Position numbers and translations under genes: made by a program. A stretch of DNA of 64,000 nt from Actinomycetota bacterium (GTDB lineage Bacteria; Actinomycetota; Actinomycetes; S36-B12; CAIYMF01), in NCBI GenBank assembly GCA_020161245.1, contig JAIUOK010000013.1, forward strand, positions 22,387 through 86,386, in the 5' to 3' direction. The notes below the pieces were generated by a model. The model made no database searches. It was not told where the DNA came from and saw nothing but the letters and a program-made list of their open reading frames with translations. Shown here piece after piece: positions 1-8,695 of the stretch; position 1 is the stretch's first letter, and each line of letters opens with the position of its first letter.

Positions 1-696
1 CTCTTCGCCCGGCTGCTGCAGTACCGGGCCTTCCGTGACGTGGCCGCGATCCTCGGAGACATGCTGCGCCGAGGGGCGCGGCGCCGGCCGCGCCAGGTGG
101 GTCTCGACCCGGAGTTCCAGGACCTCCTGCCCGAGGTGCTCCTCGGGCTCGGGCCCGTGGAGTTCGCCGCCCTCGCGGGTCGGGCCATGGCACCCAAACC
201 CGTTGCGACTGTGTCGATCTCGCACGTCCACGCACCGAAGGTGAGCGTCCGCGAGCAGGCTGCGATCCTGGTCGACCGGCTCCGCCGCGCCCCCTCCCAG
301 ACCTTCCGCCACCTGACCGCCGACTGCGACACCACCCTGCTCGTCGTGGCGCGCTTCCTGGCCCTGCTGGAGCTGTACCGCGATGGCTCCGTGGCCTTCG
401 ACCAGGTCGACCCCCTCGGCGAGCTGCACATCCGCTGGACGGGCAGCGCCGAGGGCGAGGTCGTGGTCGCGGCCGAGGAGTACGACGGCGACGCCGCCGC
501 CCAGCAGGAGGCTGCGGCGGAGGCCGAGCAGCGGACGGCGGCCGAGGTGACCGACGCGGATCTGGTGGGCCTCTCGGCCGACGGCGACGTCGGCAACGAC
601 ATCCCGGACATCCCGGACATCCCGGACGCCGACATCGGCGTCCCGGGGGCCTCCGGAGGCAGCCCCGCACCCGAGGCCCCGGAGGAGCCCGCGTGA
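1..696 (+). CDS. scpA: Segregation and condensation protein ScpA (5' truncated by window)
   Basis: This is the kleisin subunit of the SMC-ScpAB condensin, which bridges SMC heads during chromosome compaction. The open frame runs in from base 1, so the N-terminal SMC-neck-binding part lies outside the window. The visible start LLQYRAFRDVAAILGDMLRR is typical of the middle of ScpA. The winged-helix C-terminal domain follows (EQAAILVDRLRR, then DTTLLVVARFLALLELYRDG). The last 80 or so residues are an acidic, low-complexity tail with a perfect 9-bp tandem repeat. The stop overlaps the scpB GTG start by four bases (GTGA), which suggests translational coupling. The identification is firm; the tail is lineage-specific. 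Confidence 0.93.
   Translation, partial: LFARLLQYRAFRDVAAILGDMLRRGARRRPRQVGLDPEFQDLLPEVLLGLGPVEFAALAGRAMAPKPVATVSISHVHAPKVSVREQAAILVDRLRRAPSQTFRHLTADCDTTLLVVARFLALLELYRDGSVAFDQVDPLGELHIRWTGSAEGEVVVAAEEYDGDAAAQQEAAAEAEQRTAAEVTDADLVGLSADGDVGNDIPDIPDIPDADIGVPGASGGSPAPEAPEEPA
598..627 (+). repeat. 9-bp tandem repeat inside scpA (Ile-Pro-Asp units)
   Basis: Three perfect copies of GACATCCCG followed by GAC encode D-IPD-IPD-IPD in the acidic tail of ScpA. The unit is a multiple of three, so copy-number change keeps the frame. It probably arose by slippage. Confidence 0.85.
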
Positions 697-1451
697 GCGA
701 CAACGACCCGGCGACCCCGCCCGAGACCGCTTCCGACGCCCTGGAGGCGTCAGAGGCGGTGCAGGAGGCCGCTGCCAGCGGGCAGGACTCCCCGGCAGGG
801 GAGGGCGCCGCAGACGCCGAGAACGGCTCGGAGCGGCCCCTGGTGACCGCCCAGGCGGAGCCCGACGGCACCGTCGAGGACGACGCCGACGACGAGGGCC
901 TGGGCGCGCCGACGCTCGACAGCGCCCTCGAGGCGCTGCTGCTCGTGACCGACGAGCCCCTCGACGTCCCTACCCTCGCCTCGGTCGTGCGGCGGCCGAC
1001 CGGCGAGGTGGAGGCCTCGCTGCGCGCACTGGCCGCCGGCTACGACGAACAGGGGAGGGGCTTCGAGCTGCGCGAGGTCGCCGGCGGCTGGCGCTACTAC
1101 ACCCGCGCCGACTGCTCGGCCGTGGTCGAGCGGTACGTGCGCGACGGCCAGACCGCACGCCTCACGCAGGCGGCCCTGGAGACGCTGGCCGTCATCGCCT
1201 ATCGCCAGCCGGTCTCGCGGGCCCGGGTATCCGCGGTGCGCGGCGTGAACGTCGACGGCGTGATCCGCACCCTGCACAGCCGGGGCCTCATCGCCGAGGC
1301 CGGGCACGACCCGACGAGCCAGGCGATCCTCTACCGGACGACCGAGCTGTTCCTCGAGAGGCTGGGGATCGCCTCGCTCGAGGATCTGCCGCCCCTGGCT
1401 GACTACCTTCCGGACATTGAACTACTTGATGCCCTCGCGGACGAAATGTGA
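693..1451 (+). CDS. scpB: Segregation and condensation protein ScpB
   Basis: ScpB dimers bind ScpA and complete the SMC-ScpAB complex. The protein has an acidic, Ala/Glu-rich N-terminal extension of about 75 residues. Two winged-helix domains follow: one begins near ALEALLLVTDEPLDVPTLA, and the other contains the family signature LAVIAYRQPVSRARVSAVRG. The GTG start overlaps the scpA stop. The gene order scpA-scpB-rluB is conserved in actinobacteria. At 252 aa it is longer than the roughly 190-aa family core because of the N-terminal extension. Confidence 0.95.
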   Translation: MSDNDPATPPETASDALEASEAVQEAAASGQDSPAGEGAADAENGSERPLVTAQAEPDGTVEDDADDEGLGAPTLDSALEALLLVTDEPLDVPTLASVVRRPTGEVEASLRALAAGYDEQGRGFELREVAGGWRYYTRADCSAVVERYVRDGQTARLTQAALETLAVIAYRQPVSRARVSAVRGVNVDGVIRTLHSRGLIAEAGHDPTSQAILYRTTELFLERLGIASLEDLPPLADYLPDIELLDALADEM

Positions 1452-1467
1452 ACCTGAGGTTGAGACT

Positions 1468-2214
1468 ATGAGCGCGGAGAAGCCTGCTGATACCCAGGTC
1501 CGTCTGCAGAAGGTGCTGGCCTCTGCCGGCATCGGCTCGAGGCGTGCCTGCGAGCAGATGATCGACGAGGGCCGGGTCGAGGTGGACGGCCGGATCGTGC
1601 TGGAGCAGGGCCTGCGCGTCGATCCCGCGCGCTCGGTCATCAAGGTCGACGGCATGCGCATCCCGACGGCCCCCGGCCACGTCGTCCTCGCGCTGAACAA
1701 GCCGCGCGGCGTCCACTCCACCATGAGTGACGAGCGCGGCCGGCCGTGCGTCGGCGACTACCTCCGGGGGCGCAAGGAGCGGCTCTTCCACGTCGGCCGG
1801 CTCGACGCGGACACCGAGGGCCTGCTGCTGCTGACCAACGACGGGGAGCTGGCGCAGCGGCTGGCGCACCCGAGCCACGGCGTACCCAAGACCTACCTGG
1901 CCCAGGTACGGGGGACGATCCCCAAGGGCCTGGGCAAGCAGCTGCGCGAGGGCGTCGAGCTCGAGGACGGCTACGTCCGGGTCGACCGGTTCCGGGTGAT
2001 CACCTCGGCCCCCGGGCGGAGCCTGGTCGAGCTGGTCCTGCACGAGGGCCGCAAGCACGTGGTGCGCCGGCTGCTCAAGGAGGTCGGGCACCCGGTGGAG
2101 GGCCTGGTCCGCGTGAAGGTCGGCCCCATCGGTCTGGGCGATCTGCGCTCGGGCAAGGTGCGCACACTGTCGATCCAGGAGGTCGGCGAGCTCTACGCCT
2201 CGGTCGGTCTGTAG
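1468..2214 (+). CDS. rluB: 23S rRNA pseudouridine synthase, RluB/RsuA family
   Basis: This enzyme isomerises uridine to pseudouridine in 23S rRNA; E. coli RluB acts at U2605. An N-terminal S4 RNA-binding domain (VRLQKVLASAGIGSRRACEQMI) precedes the catalytic domain. The family signature is GRLDADTEGLLLLTNDGEL, in which the first Asp is the nucleophile. The ATG at 1468 is preferred over an upstream ATG at 1417, because the upstream one lies inside scpB and would add about 17 unrelated residues. A strong terminator follows at 2239, so the scpA-scpB-rluB unit ends here. Confidence 0.94.
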   Translation: MSAEKPADTQVRLQKVLASAGIGSRRACEQMIDEGRVEVDGRIVLEQGLRVDPARSVIKVDGMRIPTAPGHVVLALNKPRGVHSTMSDERGRPCVGDYLRGRKERLFHVGRLDADTEGLLLLTNDGELAQRLAHPSHGVPKTYLAQVRGTIPKGLGKQLREGVELEDGYVRVDRFRVITSAPGRSLVELVLHEGRKHVVRRLLKEVGHPVEGLVRVKVGPIGLGDLRSGKVRTLSIQEVGELYASVGL

Positions 2215-2238
2215 CGCAGCGACCCAGCAGCAGTCGAC

Positions 2239-2269
2239 GGCCCCTCATCGCGCTCAGCGATGAGGGGCC
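2239..2269 (+). terminator. Rho-independent-type terminator after rluB
   Basis: A perfect 13-bp stem (ggcccctcatcgc/gcgatgaggggcc) with a 5-nt loop lies 24 bases after the rluB stop and is followed by ttctcgttg. Confidence 0.85.
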
Positions 2270-2285
2270 TTCTCGTTGTAGCGCC

Positions 2286-2340
2286 GTATCGACAAAGAGG
2301 CAGGGGCGACAGGCAGACGCGCCTGTCTCTTTGTCGATAC
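2286..2340. repeat. 55-bp inverted repeat (19-bp arms) downstream of rluB
   Basis: The arms begin GTATCGACAAAGAG and are complementary at 18 of 19 positions (2286-2304 with 2322-2340). Inside lies a second possible 7-bp hairpin, gacaggc/gcctgtc, whose right half overlaps the outer right arm, so the two folds are mutually exclusive. It sits 16 bases after the rluB terminator. It could be an attenuator-like leader for aroH, an operator or a small mobile-repeat relic; the sequence does not decide. Confidence 0.6.
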
Positions 2341-2732
2341 CCGAGCGCGAGTGCCGGTCGCGGCATAAAGTCGATTTAGCCATTCACTCAGCCGACCCAG
2401 GGTCGGCAGTTCCCCGCTTTGTCCGGCGTCGCCGCTGTTCAGCGCGGTGGACTCGCTCAGGGACGGCCGGGCCGGCTCCGGCGGTCTGGGTCAAGCGGCT
2501 CGCCGCCTGGGCGCAGCGCACCTGGAGTGGAGCTCTGGGAGCGTGCTGGAGGGAGCAGTCCGGAAAGCGATGCATCGCTACAACTGTGAAACGGTAGATC
2601 GATAAACCGGTAGAACGCTGTAGAGGTCTGCCGCCACATCGGCCAAGAGATGGGTCGGTGCATCGGTGAGTCATCAAGGCGAGGGATCGCCGCGTCGCTA
2701 AGGTGAGACGTCGAGAGAAAGGGGACCACCCC
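2341..2732. other. Non-coding stretch upstream of aroH
   Basis: No convincing gene is visible; open frames here are antisense to aroH or lack a start signal. The stretch is less GC-rich than its surroundings near 2560-2700. It contains a 14-bp palindrome (agcgatgcatcgct, around 2567) and two CGGTAGA direct repeats around 2592-2615. It probably carries the promoter for the aroH-tyrA-cmk group. The ribosome binding site gagaaagggga precedes the aroH GTG. Confidence 0.5.
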
Positions 2733-3095
2733 GTGCCCGTCCGCGCGCTCCGAGGCGCCACCCGGCTGACCGCCGACGACCCCGCCGAGATGACCGAGGC
2801 TGTCACCGAACTGGTGACCGCGATGCTCGAGCGCAACGGCATCTCCACCGACGAGCTCATCTCGATGATCTTCACGGCCACGCCCGACCTGGTCTGCATG
2901 TTCCCTGCCGCTGCGGCCCGCGGCCTCGGCCTCGGCGACGTCCCGCTCATCTGCGCCCAGGAGATCGAGGTGCCGGGCGCGCTGTCGCGCGTCGTCCGGG
3001 TCATGGCCCACGCCGACCTCGACCGCAGCCGCGCCGAGGTCGTCCACGTCTACCTGCGCGGTGCCGAGGTGCTGCGCCAGGACCTCGCGCAGTGA
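2733..3095 (+). CDS. aroH: Chorismate mutase, AroH type
   Basis: It converts chorismate to prephenate, the branch point to Phe and Tyr. It aligns closely with the trimeric Bacillus subtilis AroH fold. Arg7 is in RALRGAT, followed by FTATPDL. The active-site segment CAQEIEVPGALSRVVRVM carries Cys75, Glu77 and Arg89, and VYLRG supplies Tyr107. The GTG at 2733 is chosen because it has an adjacent ribosome binding site and makes residue 7 the expected Arg; a start at 2703 would add ten unrelated residues. The stop overlaps the tyrA start by four bases. Length (120 aa) matches the family. Confidence 0.94.
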   Translation: MPVRALRGATRLTADDPAEMTEAVTELVTAMLERNGISTDELISMIFTATPDLVCMFPAAAARGLGLGDVPLICAQEIEVPGALSRVVRVMAHADLDRSRAEVVHVYLRGAEVLRQDLAQ

Positions 3096-4210
3096 GCGAC
3101 GGGCCGGCCGCGCCAGGGGGAGCGGCGGCGCTGCTGCCCCGAGGGGTGCTGGTCGTGGGCACCGGCCTCATCGGCACCTCCGCCGCGCTCGGCCTGACGG
3201 CTCAGGGCGTGCAGGTCTGGCTGCAGGACGTCGATGGCGGCTCGGTGGCGGTGGCCGTCGAGCGCGGCGCCGGCCTCTCGGAGGCTCCCCCAGAGTCTCC
3301 CGACCTCGTCCTGGTGGCTGTCCCCCCTGCCGCGACGGCTGAAGCCGTTCTTGAGGCACTTCGTACGTATGTCGACGCGACAGTCAGTGACGTAGCCAGC
3401 ACCAAGGCTAGACTTCAACGCGAGGTCGAGGCTCTGGCGACGGTAGCGTCCGATCAGCATCTGCTGAGCCGTTTCGTGGCGGGACACCCCTTGGCCGGGC
3501 GCGAGGTGAGCGGACCTGGGGCCGCGCTCCCGGACCTGTTCGCCGACCGGGTCTGGGCGCTCACCCCGTCGGCGCACACCGAGCCTGGCCGCACCGACCT
3601 CGTGCGCGCCGTCGTCGAGTCGTTGGGCGCCCTCCCCGTGGTCACCTCCCCCGAGGAGCACGACCGGGCTGTCGCCCTGACGTCCCACACGCCGCAGGTC
3701 GTCGCCTCCTCGGTGGCGGCAGGTCTCGGGGGCCTCGGCGAGTCTGAGGTGCGGCTGTCCGGCCAGGGGCTGCGCGACGTGACCAGGCTGGCGGCCTCCG
3801 ACCCCCGGCTGTGGACCGACATCCTCACCAGCAACGCCGAGCCCGTGGCCGACGCGCTCGACGCGCTCATCGACCGGCTGGCGGCGGTCCGGGACGGTCT
3901 GCGCGGCGGGTCGCCCGAGCCCGTCCTCGGCGCGCTCGAGGCCGGTGTCGCCGGACGGCGCCTCGTCCAGGGCAAGCACGGCTCGGGGCCGCTCGAGTTC
4001 GCAGTCGTCGCCGTCACGGTGGCCGACCGGCCGGGCGAGCTGGGCCGGCTGTTCGCCGACGCCGGCGCGACCGGGGTCAACCTCGAGGACGTCCGCATCG
4101 ACCACGCCCAGGGCCGTCCGACCGGCCTGGTCGAGCTCGAGGTGGCGCCGGCGTCCCAGGCGGTGCTGGCGGAGGGGCTGCGCGCGGCGGGCTGGGACGT
4201 CCGCGGCTGA
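3092..4210 (+). CDS. tyrA: Prephenate dehydrogenase
   Basis: It oxidatively decarboxylates prephenate to 4-hydroxyphenylpyruvate in tyrosine synthesis. It has an N-terminal Rossmann motif GTGLIGTS (residues 23-30), then the substrate-domain motifs SVASTKA-like DVASTKARL and GHPLAGRE, and ALTSHTPQ. A C-terminal ACT-like regulatory domain begins near FAVVAVTVADRPGELGRLF, suggesting feedback control by an aromatic amino acid. It is translationally coupled to aroH, so the two steps from chorismate to 4-hydroxyphenylpyruvate are co-expressed. Confidence 0.94.
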   Translation: MSDGPAAPGGAAALLPRGVLVVGTGLIGTSAALGLTAQGVQVWLQDVDGGSVAVAVERGAGLSEAPPESPDLVLVAVPPAATAEAVLEALRTYVDATVSDVASTKARLQREVEALATVASDQHLLSRFVAGHPLAGREVSGPGAALPDLFADRVWALTPSAHTEPGRTDLVRAVVESLGALPVVTSPEEHDRAVALTSHTPQVVASSVAAGLGGLGESEVRLSGQGLRDVTRLAASDPRLWTDILTSNAEPVADALDALIDRLAAVRDGLRGGSPEPVLGALEAGVAGRRLVQGKHGSGPLEFAVVAVTVADRPGELGRLFADAGATGVNLEDVRIDHAQGRPTGLVELEVAPASQAVLAEGLRAAGWDVRG

Positions 4211-4455
4211 CCGGCTCGGCGCCGGCGGGTCGACCTCATCACTTCGTCGGTACAGCGCTATGTCGACAGTGGCTGCGGTCCTGACCTCCGTTCGATTGTC
4301 GACTCGACGACTCGTCGTCACGTCGGCGCGGTGACCGACGTCGCGGTCGCGACCCCGTCTGACCTGCGCCGACGCTGCCGCCGCGGGCATTAGGCTGGCC
4401 CTACCCGGCCGCGACCGCGCCGCCGTCCCTGCAGCCGAGCCGAGAACGAGCCGCC

Positions 4456-5205
4456 GTGAGCACCGCACGTCCCGACCGCGCACCCGCCGCCGACGGCGCC
4501 GGGCTGGCCGTCGTGGCGGTCGACGGCCCGTCCGGCTCCGGCAAGTCCAGCGTGTCCCGCGGCGTGGCCCGCGAGCTCGGCCTGCGCTACCTCGACACCG
4601 GTGCGATGTACCGGGCCGCCACCTGGGCGGTCCTGCGCGACGGCGTGCCGCTCGACGACCCGGCGGCGGTGGCCCGGGCGGCGTCCGGCGTCGTGATCGA
4701 GGTCAGCGACCACCCGGACGAGTCGTGGGTCCACGTGGACGGCTCCGACGTGTCGCGCGCGATCCGCGAGCAGGCCGTCACCGGGGCGGTCTCCGCGGTT
4801 GCAGCCGTCGCCGAGGTGCGCGCCCTTCTGGTCGAGCAGCAGCGCGCCGCCGTCCGCGCGGCTGCCGCCGCCGGCCAGGGCATCGTCGTCGAGGGCCGCG
4901 ACATCGGCTCGGTGGTGCTACCCGACGCCGACCTCAAGGTGTGGCTCGTGGCCGATCCTGCCGTCCGTGCGGCCCGCCGCGCCGCCGAGGATGTCGCCGC
5001 CGGGCGGATCAGCCCGGCCGAGGCCGACGCCGCGGTCGAGGCGGTGCGGGCCGACCTCGCGCGGCGCGACGCCGCCGACGCCGGGCGCGCTGCGAGCCCC
5101 ACCGCTCAGGCCCCGGACGCCGTGGTGGTCGACGCCTCCGAGCTCGGCCTCGCCGAGGTGATCGCCGCCGTGGTCGACCTCGTCCGGGAACGGACCGCGG
5201 CGTGA
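4456..5205 (+). CDS. cmk: Cytidylate kinase
   Basis: It phosphorylates CMP and dCMP. The P-loop is [13 protein letters not shown], followed by the CMP-binding signature [34 protein letters not shown] lies in the CMP/lid region. The 245 bases after tyrA hold no gene and may contain a promoter. The GTG start at 4456 is supported by start of homology a few residues later. The stop overlaps the acyltransferase GTG start by four bases. The pair cmk-der, here with plsC between, is a common actinobacterial arrangement. Confidence 0.95.
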   Translation: MSTARPDRAPAADGAGLAVVAVDGPSGSGKSSVSRGVARELGLRYLDTGAMYRAATWAVLRDGVPLDDPAAVARAASGVVIEVSDHPDESWVHVDGSDVSRAIREQAVTGAVSAVAAVAEVRALLVEQQRAAVRAAAAAGQGIVVEGRDIGSVVLPDADLKVWLVADPAVRAARRAAEDVAAGRISPAEADAAVEAVRADLARRDAADAGRAASPTAQAPDAVVVDASELGLAEVIAAVVDLVRERTAA

Positions 5206-5921
5206 CCGGCGACGCGGCCCCGCTCTCGACGTCGGGCGCCGCGACCGGGCGGAACCTCGCTGCTCTGCTCACGCGCCTGTGGCGGGTGTCGGTGACGGGG
5301 AGCCACCTCGTCCCCGCCGAGGGTCCCGTCATCCTCGCGGCCAACCACACCGCGTTCCTCGACGGGGTGCTGCTCCCCGTGGCGAGCCCGCGGCCGGTGC
5401 ACGTCATGGCCAAGGCGGCGATCTGGGTGCCCCCGCTCGACCGCCTGCTGCGCGCCACCAGCCAGATCCCGGTCGACTACGACGGGCCCGACCGCACGGC
5501 GCTCAAGCAGGGCCTCGCCGTCCTCGGCGCAGGCGGGGTGATCGGGGTCTTCCCGGAGGCGCACCGCGGTGCCGGCGATGTCCGGCACATCCGCCACGGC
5601 GCGGCCTACCTGGCCGCACGGTCCGGCGCGCCCGTGGTGCCCGTCGCGATCCTGGGTGCGCGCCCGGCCGGCGCCGGGAAGGATGCACTGCCCCGGATGC
5701 GTTCACGCATCGACGTCCTCGTGGGCGAGCCGGTCGACATCCGTGTCGACGGCGACCCCCGCCGCAGGGCGGTCCTCGCCCGGTCCGGCGAGCGGCTGCG
5801 CCAGGTCCTTGCCGACCACGTGCGCACCGCCGCCCTCCGCACCGGGCAGGAGCTGCCCGGGCCTTTGCCCGACCAGCCGCACGATCCGCACGCCCGACCC
5901 GACCACCGGAGCCACCCGTGA
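5202..5921 (+). CDS. plsC: 1-acyl-sn-glycerol-3-phosphate acyltransferase family protein (PlsC-like)
   Basis: It probably acylates lysophosphatidic acid or a related lysolipid at the membrane. Family motif I is NHTAFLD (the NHx4D catalytic pair), and the glycerophosphate-binding block is FPEAHRG, a variant of FPEGTR. The start is the GTG at 5202, overlapping the cmk stop. The same frame is open much further upstream, but that part is out-of-frame cmk. Length 239 aa fits the family. The C-terminus ([13 protein letters not shown]) is low complexity. The exact acyl acceptor is not readable from sequence. Confidence 0.88.
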   Translation: MTGDAAPLSTSGAATGRNLAALLTRLWRVSVTGSHLVPAEGPVILAANHTAFLDGVLLPVASPRPVHVMAKAAIWVPPLDRLLRATSQIPVDYDGPDRTALKQGLAVLGAGGVIGVFPEAHRGAGDVRHIRHGAAYLAARSGAPVVPVAILGARPAGAGKDALPRMRSRIDVLVGEPVDIRVDGDPRRRAVLARSGERLRQVLADHVRTAALRTGQELPGPLPDQPHDPHARPDHRSHP

Positions 5922-7462
5922 CCCCCGACCAGCCGCGCGAGCCGCTCGACCCGCTCGAGGACGAGACCGGCTACGACGCCGACGATTCGGCCTGGGCCGA
6001 CGACGAGGTGCTCGAGGTCGACGACCTCGACGGCGACGGCCTCCCCGACCTCGGCGACCTCGGCGACGACGAGGAGATCAGCGCCGAGACCCTGCAGGCC
6101 CTCGGGTTCGACGTCGACGACCTCGATGTCTTCGACGACGAGGACGACGAGCTGCTGCCCGTCGTCGCAGTGGTGGGCCGCCCCAACGTCGGCAAGTCCA
6201 CTCTGGTCAACCGCATCATCGGCCGGCGCGAGGCCGTCGTCGAGGACGTCCCCGGCGTCACCCGCGACCGCGTGACGTACGAGGCGGAGTGGGCCGGGCG
6301 GCGGTTCCTGCTGGTCGACACCGGCGGCTGGGAGCGCGAGGCGAAGGGGCTCGCGGCCCAGGTCGCCGCGCAGGCTGAGCGCGCCATGAACGAGGCCGAC
6401 GCCGTCCTGTTCGTCCTCGACGCGACGGTCGGCGCCACGGATGCCGACGAGGACGTCGTCAAGGTGCTGCGCCGCACCAAGAAGCCGGTGCTGCTGGTGG
6501 CCAACAAGGTCGACGACAGCCGTGGCGACGCCGACGCCGCGATGCTGTGGTCGCTGGGCCTCGGCGAGCCGCAGGGTGTCTCGTCGCTGCACGGCCGCGG
6601 CATGGGCGACATGCTCGAGAACCTGGTCAACGCGCTGCCCGAGCAGGGCAGCCGGGTCGCCGAGCCGCGCGGACCGCGCCGCGTGGCGCTGCTCGGCAAG
6701 CCCAACGTCGGCAAGTCCAGCCTGCTCAATCAGCTCGCGGGCGAGGCCCGCGTCGTGGTCGACTCCGTCGCCGGCACCACCGTTGACCCGGTCGACGAGC
6801 TGGTCGAGATCGCAGGCACCACATGGCGTTTCGTCGACACGGCCGGCATCCGCAAGCGGGTCAACGAGGCCAGCGGCCACGAGTACTACGCGTCGCTTCG
6901 CACCAAGTCCGCGCTCGACAAGGCCGAGGTCGCCGTCGTCCTCCTCGAGGCCAACGAGCCCCTCGCCGAGCAGGACACCCGCATCCTGTCGATGGTGGTC
7001 GAGAGCGGCCGCGCCCTGGTCCTGGCGTTCAACAAGTGGGACCTCATGGACGACGAGCGCCGCCGCTACCTCGAGCGCGAGATCGAGCGCGACCTGCACC
7101 AGGTCGCGTGGGCGCCTCGGGTCAACATCAGCGCCCGCACGGGACGCCACACCGACAAGCTGGTGCCGGCCCTCGACCGCGCCCTCGACGGGTGGGAGAC
7201 GCGCGTCCCCACCTCGAAGCTCAACGCGTTCCTCGCCTCACTGGTCGCCTCCCACCCGCACCCGGTGCGCGGCGGCAAGCAGCCGCGCATCCTCTTCGGC
7301 ACCCAGGCCGCCACCCGGCCGCCGACGTTCGTGCTGTTCACCACGGGGTTCCTCGAGGCCGGCTACCGGCGATTCGTCGAGCGTCGCCTGCGTGAGGAGT
7401 TCGGCTTCGAAGGCACGCCGGTCCGCATCAACCTGCGGGTGCGGGCCAAGCGCAAGCGGTGA
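5918..7462 (+). CDS. der: Ribosome biogenesis GTPase Der (EngA)
   Basis: A double-Era GTPase required for 50S subunit assembly. The first G domain has GRPNVGKST (residues 87-95), and the second has GKPNVGKSS and DSVAGTT. A C-terminal KH-like domain ends in basic RVRAKRKR. Unusually, the first 80 residues are an acidic extension made almost entirely of Asp, Glu, Gly and Leu, which is absent from E. coli Der. The GTG at 5918 overlaps the plsC stop. The frame is open upstream, but only as shadow of plsC. Confidence 0.95.
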   Translation: MTPDQPREPLDPLEDETGYDADDSAWADDEVLEVDDLDGDGLPDLGDLGDDEEISAETLQALGFDVDDLDVFDDEDDELLPVVAVVGRPNVGKSTLVNRIIGRREAVVEDVPGVTRDRVTYEAEWAGRRFLLVDTGGWEREAKGLAAQVAAQAERAMNEADAVLFVLDATVGATDADEDVVKVLRRTKKPVLLVANKVDDSRGDADAAMLWSLGLGEPQGVSSLHGRGMGDMLENLVNALPEQGSRVAEPRGPRRVALLGKPNVGKSSLLNQLAGEARVVVDSVAGTTVDPVDELVEIAGTTWRFVDTAGIRKRVNEASGHEYYASLRTKSALDKAEVAVVLLEANEPLAEQDTRILSMVVESGRALVLAFNKWDLMDDERRRYLEREIERDLHQVAWAPRVNISARTGRHTDKLVPALDRALDGWETRVPTSKLNAFLASLVASHPHPVRGGKQPRILFGTQAATRPPTFVLFTTGFLEAGYRRFVERRLREEFGFEGTPVRINLRVRAKRKR

Positions 7463-7562
7463 CGTACGACGCGTCCGCGCGCGGCCCTGCCGGTTTCGGG
7501 GGAGCGCCGCCGGTCGTGTAACCTTCACGGGCCGATCGCGGGCGATCCTCGCGGTCGGAGTT

Positions 7563-7622
<60 letters not shown>

Positions 7623-7639
<17 letters not shown>

Positions 7640-7857
7640 CGCACGACGAAGGGCCGGCCGAATGGCCGGCCCTTCGTCGTGCCCGACCGGGCTGACGGGA
7701 TGTGGGAGGAGCGCTCGCGCTCCGCCCGGCCGCCTCCGCTGCTCGCGCCGAAGGCGCCTCCGCGGTCCTGCGCCGCCCCGAGCGCCCCACGACGACGGTT
7801 CCTGTCAGCCCGACCACGCACGACGAAGGGCCGGCCGAATGGCCGGCCCTTCGTCGT
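7623..7857 (+). repeat. 58-bp direct repeat of the tRNA-Pro 3' end plus terminator
   Basis: Bases 7623-7680 (the last 14 bases of the tRNA body, CCA and the terminator hairpin) recur perfectly at 7800-7857, with a period of 177. The intervening 119 bases hold no gene. Just after the first copy, bases 7681-7703 look like an inverted, slightly diverged piece of the tRNA end (cccgaccgggctgacggg). Duplicated tRNA 3' ends typically mark integrase attachment sites, but no integrase or cargo remains between the copies. Confidence 0.8.
7643..7680. terminator. Hairpin terminator of tRNA-Pro
   Basis: A perfect 17-bp stem with a GAAT loop begins four bases after the tRNA CCA end. An identical second copy lies at 7820-7857, immediately before the end of the leftward gene at 7866, and could act as a terminator for that gene too. 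Confidence 0.85.
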
Positions 7858-7865
7858 CGGCGGGG

Positions 7866-8453
7866 TCAGTCGGGGAGCTGCTCGGCGAGGACGGCGCCGC
7901 TGCGCTCGAGGCGGTGCTGGAGCATCTGCTCGAAGGCGATGCGGTGCCCGTGCGCCTGCTCGTAGGCAAGCAGTGCGGCCAGCTGGGCGGGCGACAGGGG
8001 CGAGAGCGAGGCCTGGGCGTCGGCCAGCGACATGCTGGGCCAGCCCTCGACGGGCAGGTCGTCGCCGGACAGGTCCCTGAGGTCGACGACCTCGACCTGC
8101 TCCGACCCCGACAGCGAACCGCTGCGGCCGTCGGGGTCGCCGCCCTCGGCCCGCGACTGCCGCGAGGACGCGCGCGTCTGGGCGCTCGAGGCGGACTCGT
8201 CGTCGCGCCGCCCCCACGAGCTGGACGTCTGCTCGACACCGCCCGCCGACGTGGTGCCCGGACGGCCGAGCACATCGGGGTCGAGCCCGCGCCCGCGCTC
8301 GGACGGATCCTCCCCGGCGAGCATCAGCTCCCAGTGGCGCGTCGTGCGGGCAGCGATGACGGTCGCCTCGCGCAGCAGCCGCACCGGCGGCAGCAGCGCC
8401 CCGCGGGCGCGGTCGATCGGCAGCAGGGCGGTCAGGTCCATGAGGCTGGGCAC
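7866..8453 (-). CDS. Hypothetical protein with a conserved C-terminal helical motif
   Basis: A 195-residue soluble protein of unknown function. The N-terminal 50 residues (LLPIDRARGALLPPVRLLRE) look folded. The middle, about residues 55-115, is Ser/Arg/Gly-rich and probably disordered. The C-terminal part, LSPAQLAALLAYEQAHGHR, resembles a short helical motif seen at the C-terminus of several actinobacterial hypothetical proteins, including some annotated as lipid-droplet associated. No catalytic motif is visible. It converges on the tRNA-Pro repeat and is divergent from the lipoprotein gene. Confidence 0.75.
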   Translation of the reverse strand: MPSLMDLTALLPIDRARGALLPPVRLLREATVIAARTTRHWELMLAGEDPSERGRGLDPDVLGRPGTTSAGGVEQTSSSWGRRDDESASSAQTRASSRQSRAEGGDPDGRSGSLSGSEQVEVVDLRDLSGDDLPVEGWPSMSLADAQASLSPLSPAQLAALLAYEQAHGHRIAFEQMLQHRLERSGAVLAEQLPD

Positions 8454-8695
8454 AGCACTTCCTCCGGTCAGGGGAACGGAGTTCGGCGGTGCCCGATGCG
8501 GACGGCCGCAAACGCCACCCCGGGTGCGATCCGGGGCACAGCAGCGAGGTCGTCAGCCGTGCGGCGCAGGCAGATCGGCCGAAGATGCGCGGAGCGGGTT
8601 ACCGTGGACCGCCCGTTCGCGGCTGTGTCGCGACGTCGCACCAGACCCGTGCAGACCTGCTGCCCGCATCGTCGGGCCCGGCCCAGGAGGTGCCC

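Noticed and set aside
598..627. Short repeats considered as CRISPR
   Set aside because: They are 9-bp in-frame tandem repeats in a coding region without spacers; no CRISPR array or cas gene is seen in the window.
2457..3047. Minus-strand frame opposite aroH
   Set aside because: It is antisense to the well-supported aroH and lacks any family pattern.
4725..5201. N-terminal extension of the plsC frame over cmk
   Set aside because: It is the out-of-frame reading of cmk and gives low-complexity Arg/Gly/Ala sequence.
7800..7857. A second tRNA-Pro gene at the direct repeat
   Set aside because: Only the last 14 bases of the tRNA body, the CCA and the terminator are repeated; the cloverleaf is incomplete.
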